A program made the position numbers and the translations under genes. The notes below the pieces were generated by a model. It did no database searches. It had not been told where the DNA came from and was given only the letters and a program-made list of their open reading frames with translations. A DNA stretch of 64,000 nt from Coturnix japonica (Eukaryota; Chordata; Aves; Galliformes; Phasianidae): positions 159,943,911-160,007,910 of the forward strand of contig NC_029516.1 in the NCBI RefSeq assembly GCF_001577835.2, written 5' to 3'. Positions 12,347-24,000 of the stretch are shown piece by piece. Position 1 is the first letter of the stretch; each line of letters opens with the position of its first letter.

Positions 12347-13030
12347 TCCTTGGGAGAAGATCTGTAACTTCCTCAGAAGATCCGTAACTTTCGCAATCAA
12401 GTTACTTTGTATTTTTTTCCCAGAGACTCCGCAATGTTCCACTCCAAGCAGTACTTTCTGGGCTAGAATTAATCAACACAGAAGGACAGTGTTTCTCTTT
12501 TAAACCTGTGACCATTTGCAAGTGTTACTTGCTTTACTTGTTAGGTAAGTGGGGGCATAAACAGTGCAGGTTGTGCAAAATGGGAGCTTCTTTGTTCGAG
12601 TTCCATTCCAACCAGTAGTTTTTGCCATCATAGTACTTTTCAGTGACCTCTCTGAAGTGATTTTAGCTGGTTGGCCTCTAACACCGTGTTGGTGTCTGCC
12701 TCACTGGCATCAGAACCATCAGCTATGTCAGAACTGATGACTTGGTAGCTGACAGTAGAGAAAACATGAATATTGGTCTCACCTTTGAGAGCTGTTCTGA
12801 ACATGATGTGTCCAGATTCATTATCCAGCAGGCTGATATTTTTATACAGAATAACTAAAGAGAAAACACATCTCCTTCTGACTGGGTCTCTCCATTTGCT
12901 TTTTATAATAATAAAAGATTTGCCAACTAAGATAAGACCTGTATCTATAATTGCCTCCAGAGTGGCTTAAAAAAAAAAACAATGGAGTGGTTGTTTTATC
13001 TTTAATAAAGGTTTTTCATAAACCCAGACT
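12347..13030 (+). other. EEF1AKMT1: Probable EEF1AKMT1 3' untranslated region
   Basis: Sequence after the stop has no further exon signal. AATAAA hexamers lie at 12910-12915 and 13004-13009; the second is followed by the T-rich GTTTTTCATA and further TG/T-rich sequence, so it is the better poly(A) signal. The true end needs transcript data. Confidence 0.45.
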
Positions 13031-16000
13031 TTGTAGAACATGAGATCTGTTTTGTCATCAGTTCCCACCATGTAAACTTGTGTATGTGTGTCGTGCTTGA
13101 AGAAAGTCGTGTTAAACAACTCTGTGCAGCAGAACAGTGCATTTATTTTGCAATACAAAATAAACGTGAGCAACAAAATCTGGTGAACTTTAAAAACAAA
13201 GAAATACCCAACCAGACTTACGTATTCACTAGCCAAGCTTATTTCTAAATATTGGTATAAACCCCATGTCTCCTCGAGAAAATCACAATAAGGATTCCCT
13301 CCATAGGCAGAGCTTTACTTTCATTAAGAACCTTATAAGTAAGTCAGGTAAAATCAGTCTAGAATATGCAGTAATTAATAAAAATGCAGCACATCAGCCT
13401 AGTTGTCTAAATTAGAGCTTCAGGCTGTGTCCATGGCTTCTCCCTTTGAGTTGCTCCTATTGCTGGCTAGGAAATACTGCTTGTGTAGTGACCTGACTCG
13501 CACATGTGCATTAAATCTTGAATCACTACGGAACTGATTAAATATAGCATCTGCATTTTCATTGATTTCAATATCAAGTTAAAGATAATTTACAGATACA
13601 TCAAGTTTATGGTTCCAAGAACAGGCCTTTTTTTTTTTTCTTTTTTCTTTTGAATACTGATTTTTATCTTGGTCTTCTGTTCCACAGACAGAATTGTTGG
13701 GACTGTTGGATCTTAAAAGGCTGATGAGGTATAATGTCTGATAAACTCCTACTGTTTCTAACAGGCAGATATCAAATTTTATATAAAAGGGTTTGACTGT
13801 ATTTCAAGCAATTTCTGTCAAAATAGATGATGCACTAAAAAAACCTTGGGACAGATGGGGTTGTTGATAACAGGACACTTTTAGAGTCAGTTTTCTCTAA
13901 CCTCTTGGCTACGCTGCTGATGTGTTTTTGGGTGAAAGCAGGTTCATGAATTCTGAGGCACTCAAAAGCTTTTATCAGCTATAAATGTACCAAACAAAAT
14001 ATAAGTACTTATCTTTGTATAGCGTATGAGATACTGGATTTGTGTAGAAGGCTGACAGAAAAGCTGCACCTACAAAATGAAGCACCTAAGAAAAAGGACT
14101 AGAAAATCTATTTTACAAAAGGGATGAGCTGCCAGAACTGATTATATTCTTCCCTCCTGCCCAACTAAATTACAATGTGCTGCTCAAATACAAGCCTTAC
14201 ATATGTTGCTGCTTTATAGTTAATGTCCTTCAGTTGTCTCCTTCCCTTTGCTAGATCTGTCTTGCTGGGCTCTCTACCACAACATGAAAAGGTAACTTTG
14301 CTAACTTCATCAGTGACGCATTTCTTTTTCTTAAAGGTACAACTTTGAGTTGTACCAAGAAACCCAGGTCACAAAATAACTGCTGCCCCTCACACGCTGG
14401 CCAGACGGCTTTGAAAAGAGGCACTGTGAAGATGCGTGACTGCAAATGAGCGAACTTATACATTTTTGTAGGTGCAGTCCACAGAGCAGCCCATTATCCA
14501 CTGGCTTCCTTCTCCCAAGGCTGGTGAGGATGGGCAGCTGCCCAAGCAGAGCTTGACTGGTGGCATTCACAGCGTCCATCAAGTGATAGGCTGGAAACTA
14601 TTTTTCCTATATTTGTTTATGGGAAGTTGCTGTGTTTCTGAAGCCACAGAAGTCTGTAGTGAATTTGTACATCGTGCCAGTGCAGTAACTTACATAACAG
14701 CAAACATCTCTATTCTGGAACAGGACTATATAAAAAAAACCAAACCAATTCAGTGTCAAGTAGTGCTTGGCTGGCTTTAATGCTGGTCTCCCGTGGATTA
14801 CTGTCATGGTTTTGTGGGCTGCACATGAAGGGGCAGGTCCCACGGCTGCCTGCAGTGTATCACAAGACAGACGAAGCTTTCCCTAAACTCTCACTGGTGT
14901 GTTCATCTCAGCGCCACGCAGCCAGCCAGGCTCCGTGCCTTCACCCCTCAGCCCATGAACAAGTGGGAAGCACCTGCTGATGCTGATGCTCCACTCCTCA
15001 TATTTTGCAGCTTCCCTGAAAGGAAGCACTGCAGAAACAAGTGGTAGCTCACAGCACTCAGCAGCAATACTTGCTGATCTCCCTCCTATAGTTATGGCTG
15101 CTCCCTAATCCCAGAGAAATTAACAGGCAGTTATATGTTCTGAGAGCATGTAATCGCCTTCTATCCCCTTCCTCTTACTGCTGGCAATCTTGTGCTTATT
15201 TGCAGCTGCAGGCCACTGCCTGGTTATGCAAACACCTTCTTGGAATGACAGGCCAGTAAACCAGCGCAAGCATCTCAGGATTTTCTCAGCCGTCCTGTAT
15301 GATACCAATTTTCCAATGTGTCTTAAGTGATACTACAGAGGAGAAAATAATTCCTTTACCAAGGATATTGTTCCGTGTTTTGTGGCTCCTAATGCATTCC
15401 AGGGACAACCTCCGTGCAGGAGAAGATTTTCCTGGCACAACAAACATTTTCTCGAATCAGCCACAGCTGCCAGATAGTTTCAGCTTGGAATTGTTTGCAT
15501 TTATTGGGCCTGGAGTTGGTCCAATGAGGCATTTCATGTCTGCCTTCTGTCAACAGTTCGTGAGCCTCGAAGCAACTCCAACGGACTTCCCTCCCCCTGT
15601 GCAAACGAAAGGCAAGGCTACAGCAGCTGTAAGCAGAGGGCTAAGAGCTGGAAAATGTCACACCACAGCTGAGGTCCAACTGATATAAATCCACACTGTG
15701 ATGAAATCTTAAAGAAAAGGAAAAAAAAATTCCAAACAAATGCAAACTACATTTAATACTCAGTGAGTACTGTGGAGAGGGTCTATATATGGAAGGGTGT
15801 GATGAAGGTTAATGAATGTTTGCATAGCTCATAGTTTTTGATGTTAAGCATTGGGAAACTGTTGTTCAGTAACAAATTATTACCAAACAGTTGGTCGCAG
15901 TGAAACATAAACACCACTTTAAAGAGACACCTAACTGGATAGCTGGATCAGAAAGCAAATTGACTCAGCTGGAAAGCTGGTCATAGAAGAGAAGGTTAGA

Positions 16001-16989
16001 ACAGGGGAAAGTGGAATAGCATGAGGCTGCCTGTGACCATAGGGACCTTTCTGCACTTGTTGCAGTATGAAGAGGGGGTCGCCAATACACATAATCTATT
16101 GATCCACTGGGGCTTTGCAGTTCTCTAATACTTTCCTTTCAGTCATCCAATTCCCGAAGCTTTATGTAAGCTAAAGCATTTGTTCTTCTGGATTGGCAAA
16201 GCCCGTTGTGTTCCATTTACCTGGTGTCAGCCCGCGATTCCCACAGGTTCCCAGCACATGCTTCAGTTACTTGAAGAAACCCAAACTGATGCCATAAAAT
16301 TATGGCTGCAGGACAGATATAACAGCATGGGAGCTTTATTTCTCATTGTGTCACACGAATAAACCCATAGATGCTGGTTAGCACATCTGTCATAAACACG
16401 GATCTGTGTATCAGAAGGATATGGTAAGTCACACTGATTCTCTGGAGGGCAGTTTTTTCAAAAAGCTTTGTTTGTTTTGTTGTTGTTGTGGGCTGCTTTT
16501 ATGGTCTTTTGCAATGAATAATTTGTTTAATATGTTATGGAGTCTGAAGGTCCAATTTCATCCCTCCTGAAGTGTGACTGGAGAAAAAAAACACTATATA
16601 ACAGTGAAGCCTTTAAGGAACTGCTGAAGTATCACCTAATGCAGTATTTATCTATGTAGGGCTGCTTCCATTTGAAACCTTCTGTCTCTGATTAGCATTT
16701 CCCTTTTCTCCAGGGATGAGAAGTTCTTCCACATTAGGAGGAAAGAAAAATGGCTCTATCAGCTTCAAGTATTTATATTCTCTGGAGAACAGGTAACCAC
16801 CTTTAAACCGAGCAGAACTGCTTGTATGAATTAGTTGTATTTAACCAGTTTGGATTTTCTGTGATTCATCTCAATGACATGAAAAACATTTTGGTCTTTC
16901 AACTTTGCAGAACAGTTTTATCTCAAGAAACTCTTAAGCAGGTTACAGCGAATGAGATCCAACACAGAATTCTTGGGATCCAAACCCTA
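13031..16989. other. Intergenic stretch between convergent EEF1AKMT1 and IL17D
   Basis: About 4 kb are AT-rich with no exon, RNA gene or interspersed repeat that I can identify. Several AATAAA hexamers occur on both strands (plus strand near 13156 and 13376; minus strand near 16335), as expected between two convergent 3' ends. A T-rich run lies near 13628. Confidence 0.5.
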
Positions 16990-17720
16990 TTTATTCCAAT
17001 GGATATTTTCTGTTCAATTAGCTGTAGTCCACACCAGGGAGTCCACACTGCACTTTTATAACGTTCTAGCATGGTTTTTTTTCTCTCAACACTTTTGTAC
17101 CCTTGGCAATTTGGTGAGTTTAAAAATAGCAAACTCACAGAATGTTGTTTCATGAATGACTCCAGCCCAGTGAAGGTTCCCATGCTGTGCTGTATAAACA
17201 GCCAAAGATATAACAGCAAAGAATGCTGCCTTGGGTTGATATGCAGCATAAAGGAAGGCCCTCCCAGCCTGAAAAACCATACTTTGAAACGGTGTTTTGG
17301 CATCTGGACAATAGCTATGTGATCTTTATATGAAAGTATTTAAAAGTAGAGTATAAGAGATTCCTGAATAATATCTACGACCAGCGGTCTGCTATAGCAA
17401 TAGCTAGCATTTCTTACTATTGCATCATCTTCTAAAATTTACTGTGAATAATATGGATAAAATGTTCCACTCTAAGGGAAGGGAAAAAAAGCTATACTGA
17501 AATTTGCAAGAAATACTCACATGAGCTACAGAAGTTCTTAATATGAACGGTCATCGCTAACGATCTGAGCAACTGGACAGAACTTTCTATCTTATAACTG
17601 AAATAACTGTAAGCAGAGAAACAGCGTAACCTGATGTGTTTCTCTGCTGTGCGCAGTTTGCTGAGGTGGTGAAATAATGATGTGAAGCCAACACCATACA
17701 GACAACTCTTCCTATATTCT
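16990..17720 (-). other. IL17D: Probable IL17D 3' untranslated region
   Basis: Downstream of the IL17D stop on the minus strand the first good AATAAA is at 16995-16990, followed by a GT-containing segment (TTCTGTGTTGGATCTC). This would give a 3' UTR of about 0.75 kb. A second AATAAA at 16340-16335 could serve a longer form. Confidence 0.4.
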
Positions 17721-18036
17721 TCACTCCGATGACGGCTTGTTCTGGTTTACCAGCAACTTCATTTCTTGCTTGTCTATGCTGGAATTTACACTTTCGGCCT
17801 CCTTCTCTTGCTCAGGCACACAGGTGCAGCCCACTGGGATAGTGACGTAGTCTTCCGTGTACACATAGCGGCCTCCAGCACAGGAGGAGGTGCGGCGCAG
17901 GATGACGGTGGGCATGTATACCGGGGTGCTGCGGAACTGAAAACTCTCCTCGCCAAATATCCCCATCAGGCAGCCCTTGCACAGGCAGTATGCTTCAGGA
18001 ATGTATTTAGGGTATCTTGTGGGGTCATACGAAATT
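17721..18036 (-). CDS. IL17D: IL17D coding exon 3, cystine-knot core and stop
   Basis: The acceptor CTTCCCTGTAG precedes an exon coding for [20 protein letters not shown], then [10 protein letters not shown], a [12 protein letters not shown] strand and [17 protein letters not shown]. The stop TGA is at 17723-17721. Most of the receptor-binding fold is in this one exon. Confidence 0.97.
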
Positions 18037-21000
18037 CTACAGGGAAGCAAGTAATAAAGATTCATTAGCATCTCTCTCCATATTCATCTGGAAAACATTA
18101 TTATAGTTATTTGACTGTAAACATTCATATAATGTTCTGGGGGATTTGTTGCCAGGAAAAACAGCAGTAGTTGTTGCTGTCTGGATTCTTAGTTGAAAAA
18201 CTGAAAGAAAGAGCACAAACGACTCATTGAACTGACCAAGTCCTACAGAGTCTGCTGAAGTATGAAGTGACCAGCTTCCCAGAATGTGATTTGGGGGTTT
18301 CAACAGAGTAAGTCAGTCTAGCACTTTGGACCGAGTGGGAAATTAGAGTATCAGAAAAGATGTGGACACTGCCAAACTTACCATCTGCCTTGAGTTCTTA
18401 ATTTAATAGGAATTATTTTGTACAGTTCTTTTCACAATAGTTCTTGCTCCCTCGTACGCCTAAGGTGTTCAGGGTTATAAAGGTTCCTTCCTCTTAAACA
18501 GGACTCAGCATTTCTGCACCTTATTCACCTCTGTTGTCTCTACCTTTTCCTCTAACCACAGAGAATCATAGAATAATGAAGGCTGGAAAAGACATCCAAG
18601 ACCATCCAGTCCAACCATCCACCTATCACCAGTTTACCCACCAAACCATGTCCCTCAGTACAACATCTAAATGCTTCTTTAACACCTCCAGGGACAGTGA
18701 CTCCACCACCTCCATGGGCAGCCTGTGCCACTGCCTGACCATTCTCTTGGAGCAGTATTTCCTAATGTCCAACCTGAATCTCCCCTGGCACTATGTGAGG
18801 CCATTCCCTCTAGTCCTAACTAGTTACGTGGGAGAAGAGGCCAACCCTTATCTCACCACAACCTCCTTTCAGGTAATTGTAGAGAGCAATAAGGTCACCC
18901 CTGAGCCGCCTCCAAGAAAAGGTGTGATAGTGTGGCGATGTGACGATGTATTTGCTGCTTAGTTCTCCACCCCCTCTTCCTGCTTATACTGGAATTGTTG
19001 GGAAGGGCTGTAACTTAGACTGGGAGTTTTTTAGGGAGGATGGCAAGGCACTGGCACAGGTTGTCCAGAGAGGTGGTGGATGCCCCATCCCTGGGTGGGG
19101 CTCTGAGCAATAATTGAGCTGTAGGTACTCCTGTTCATTGCAGGGGGTTTGGACCAGAAGACTTCTAAGGGTCCCTTCCAACTCACATGATTTTCTGATT
19201 TTAGGATCATTTATTAAAAAAAAAAAAAAAAAAAAAAAAAGACCTTTTCACTTCTGTTTTTGCAGTGGCCACATATTCAGGATTCTTTATCTTTTTAAGA
19301 AACTTGATTTCCTTGCAGAGAAATGTGGCCAGTTCTTGCATAGCCAGACATCTGTGATACTGCTGATAGGTTTTGCAAAGCTGCTCTGTCCCGTTTACAC
19401 TTGCTTACTTTCCCCAGGAAATACCTTCAAGTTACAGGATCTCACACCAATGTGCAATGAAATGTCTGCTAGCCAGCAGAAAGGAAGACAGTGAAATACG
19501 GTTGGTTCTCCTGTGATGTATGCCTGTTTCAAGCTCAAACGTGAATAATTTCAGTGGCAGAACGTTAAACACACCATGTGTCAAGCCAGTGGTATTTCCT
19601 ATGCTGTATTATCCCTAGCACCTGGTTTATGATGTTACTGGAAAGCACAAAATGCTTCTTGATGTACTAATAACACTAATAACACTAATCACAAGAGAAC
19701 AGTGTCAGTGGAATCATGGTCTGCAACAAGCTCCCCCTTTCTGAATTCTCACGTGGCAAAAGACAGGCACAAGTGAGGTTTTCTGGCAGGATGGCGTAGT
19801 GTAGTTTTCTACTTTCTGTTGTAAAATCTCTTATATTCGTAAGTGTAGAGTAGGTACCACTGCTCCATGAGATGAGGACTGAGAGGAACCAGTTATATAC
19901 CTGAAAATGAATCCAAAATGCAGATACAGTTTTGCATCCAGAGCAGAAATGGGGGGCTGAATGCTCTAAGTAATGGAATTAAAGGCTATACTAAAAGGTT
20001 CTGACATCTTTGGCTTTTGATAAAGTTAACCTAATTGTGCAAGTGCATTTTGTGACCTTCTCTTGTCTTTATGCATTGATCATCAATTTGTGCATGCAAT
20101 GACCACAGCCTCAGCTGTAGCAGGTTGATATATCTCCATTATTCCAATCACTATGAGTTCCATTTATAAGACTTTTGGAACATGACAAGCAAGTTTGACA
20201 GTGTTCAACAACTGGACAAAACGTGTGCTCCAATTTCCTACTGACTTCTTCCTACATGTGGTAGAAAATGCACCAAATGGGCAGACGCAATAGAATTTGC
20301 CCAGAGAAGCTGTGGATACCCCACAGGGTGTAGCTGTGGATGCACCCTGGAGGTGTTCAAGACCAGGTTGGATGGGATGCTGGCAATATGATGTAATGGC
20401 TGACTTAGAGGTTAGGAAACCTCTAGGCAGGTGGAATTAGATGATCTTTGAGGTCCCCTACAAACCAAGGGATTCTATAATTCCATGAATCAGCTGAAAG
20501 CAAAGGATCATCTGAGATCTGCAGCTTCCCACAGCAGTGCCCCCTGCATCCTAGGGCCAGGTGCTGTACCAGAACTGCAAACTAAACACAGACCAAGCAC
20601 ATAGATGCAGGCTGCCCTTGGCACTGAGCTCAAGCTGTTGTATGCCAAGTGATCTCTCTCTGGCCAGTGGTTCCCATCTGCAAATGACCAACAGGGAGCT
20701 ATGCAGGGCTGCTACGTTTCCATCTGCTGGAACAAGCAGAGGGTTTGTGCTGAACTGGAACTGCTAATGAAGTGCGACTAGTTCTAGGCTGCTTTTACTT
20801 ACAGCCCTATGAGTGTCTTGAGAGCTCCCAGTGAATAACAAACTTCCTGCCGTTTATGCACTAAGCCTGGAAACTCAAGAGAGGCACTGCTGTCAGAAGC
20901 AAAACTCTTGCAAAGACTTTGTCTCTCTTGCCCTGTATTGCTACTTTCAGATGTAGTATTGGTTAATAATATTAGCACTTCATAGTCTTCAAGCTTCCAA

Positions 21001-24000
21001 ATCCAGCGGTTAGATGCTGTGCTGGATTAGGCAGGCACAGCTAACTCTTCAGAAACCCACAGCTGGCATTGGGCAATTCAGTTCCACACGCACCATGCTT
21101 ACTACCTGCATATAGAACACACTGAGCACAATGAGAACATAACAAATGAACACCTGACACAGAGATTTACATGTTCTGTCAAGGGAAAAAAACAGTTGTT
21201 AGCTCCTGATCTTCTAAGTCTTTCAGAGTGCAGTGGGACAATGATCCAAATGTCACACCTCCAGTACCATCCAGCTGTTGTATGAGTGTGTACTCAGAAA
21301 AGACAGCAGTTCTGTGTTCTTGGCCTTGGCTGCATCTTTGGGCCACGCACACTGTGCTGCACACAAATGCTAAATCCCAGAAAAAGTCTTGGATAAGTTC
21401 CTTGCAAATCACAAATTTTTATCTAAAGGAAAGACCCTCTCATGTATGACATTTCCAAAAGCACTGCAGCCAGTGACAGGCCAGCCTGTATTACATTTAT
21501 TAACATTTTATGTAAGTGAGCACTAAACTAAGGATTGCAGAAACATAGAAACACAGAATCACAGGACCTCAAGAGACCACTGAGTCCAACCCCCCTGCTA
21601 AAGCAGCTACCCTATAACAGGTAGGCATCCAGATGGGTCTTGAATCCTGCCCCTCTACTCTACTCTGGTGAGGCCTCACCTGTAGTACTGTGTCCAGATG
21701 TGGAGTCTTCAGTACAGGAGAGACATGTGCCTGTTGGAGTGTGTCCAGAGGAGGGCCACAAAAATGACCCAAGGAATGGAACAGCTCCTACAAGGACAGG
21801 CTGAGAGATCTGGGGCTGTTCAACCTGAGGAAGAGAAGGCTGCAAGGTGACCTGAGAATGGCCTTTCAGTATCTAATGGGGAGCTAGAGGAAAGAAGGGA
21901 CAGACTCTTCAGCAGGGTGACAGAACAAGGGGAAATGGCTTGAAGTTAAAAGAGGGGAGATTTAGGCTGTATATAAAGAAAATGTCTTTTACAGTGAGGG
22001 TGGTGAGGCACTGGAACACATTGCTCAGAGATGTGCTGGGTGCCCCATCCCTGTACAGTTTCAAGGCAAGGCTGGATCAGACCCTGGGCAACCTGACTGA
22101 GCTGTGCCTGTCCCTGTTCATTGCAGGGGAGCTGGACGAGATGACGTTAAGAGGTCCCTTCCAACTCTAAGGATTCTGGGAGTTCATGAATACCTACCAT
22201 AGAAGGAGACTCCACAACCTCTCTGGGTAGCCTGTCCCAGTGCTCTGTCACCCTCACTGTAAAGAAGTTCTTCTGCATGTTAGTATGGAACTCCTCATGT
22301 TCAAGTTTTAAATGGAGACTTTCTTGAAAAGCAGCAAAAGCAAGGTAGGCAACATCTGAGAGAGGGACGAGGTGGTACTGGACTTCATCATCAGATAAAC
22401 ATAGACAATAACAACCAAACCTCAAGGAACTCACTTCAGAAAGGAAATGTAAGACAGAATCCTAAAAAGATGGTAAGGAATTTTGCCGATTCTTTCACCC
22501 TACTGCGTTTCAGAAAACAACCTCCCGTGGAAATCATCACCTCTATGTAGAAGATCTTTATTATTTTGCTGGCAGTCACAAAGTGCTGAATGAAAAGTAA
22601 ACAAAGGTGAACTTTGCTTTGGAGAATCTGCAGTTCTAATCTTGTCTCTCAATTCAGGAAGTGACTCTTCAGTAAAAAATGGGGAGGCTCCAAGAGAGAC
22701 ACAGAAGACATGAAACTTGGAAATTCAGAAATAGGCAGGATTTCTTGGCTACACAGTTTTTACAACTCTGCCTTTCAGTCCTAGATTTGAATGCTACAAA
22801 TATCTATACGGAAGGCACATGGATGTGGCCAGGCTCTTCTCAGTGATATGCAGAGACAGGACAAGGAATCATGGCCTAAAACTTGTACATAGCAAGTTCT
22901 GTACTAACATGCAGAAGAACTTCTTAATGGTTGAGGGTGATGGGGAACTGGAACAGGTTACACAGAGATGTGCAGCCTCCTTCTATGGAGCTATTCAAGA
23001 CCCATCTGGATGCCTACCTGTGCGACCTACTGTAAGGAAGCTGCTTTAGCAGGGCTGTATTGGACTCGATGGTCTCTGGAGGTCCCTTCTAATATGTGCA
23101 GTTCTCTGACTCCAAGCTTCATGCTCCCAGCTATGCACCAAACTCCCGTGGCCATTAGGCTGGAGTTTCAGTATCAGGCAGACAAACTCGTATTTTACCC
23201 CAACTTTTGCTGAAAAATCAGCCGCTGCCAACAGCAGGATGTTGGACCAGACGGTTCATGGTGCAGTCCACATGCAACTCCTGTATGTCCAGGTTGTAGC
23301 ATGCCAAATATGACATAAGTCTTGTTAGTTGTGTAACCAGATTAAGGATCAAGTAATAGAAAGCAAGCTGTAAGCATGGAACAAAGACGAAAAGAGAATC
23401 CACACAAAGATCAGTACTTTTACCCAGTCAAAGCTAAGTCTTTCACACTGAACAGTGATAAACTCAGATTTATATATGGAACAAGATGACCGGTTACATG
23501 CTGATCTCTAAGTAACATATTTGATTCTCTCAAAAATGCTGATACGAAGAAATTCTTGATCTGAACTGGCATGTGAGCAGAAGAATTACAAGAAGCAGCA
23601 TTCAACAGCTGGGAACAGGTGTCTGGGGAGACGTGCGGGGAAGGTAAGTGCAGCCAGGCTTGATATCCTCATTATTAATGACCTGGAATAGGGAGTATAA
23701 GCAGCACGTTAATGAAATCTGCAGATGGTCACAACGGGAACTGCTACAACCCCAGTGAAGATGGAGTAATAGCACAGTACTTCTCGGACATTAAAATGCG
23801 GGTTAAAAAGGAAAAAGATTTCTGCATCAAGCATAAACTGACAGTGCTGTATCTATCTCTTCACTAGCAGCTAGAAATGGGAAGGAATCCTGAAGCAAGA
23901 CTGAAACAGTGAAATTCATGTTTGAGGTGGGTCTGTCCCATTGAGGCATAGAGGAAGCATCGGAACACAGAACGCCAAGGCTGGAAAAGACCTCCAAGAT

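Noticed and set aside
12585-12625. TTGTTCGAGTTCCATTCC resembling a tRNA T-arm
   Set aside because: No matching acceptor, D or anticodon arms can be folded around it.
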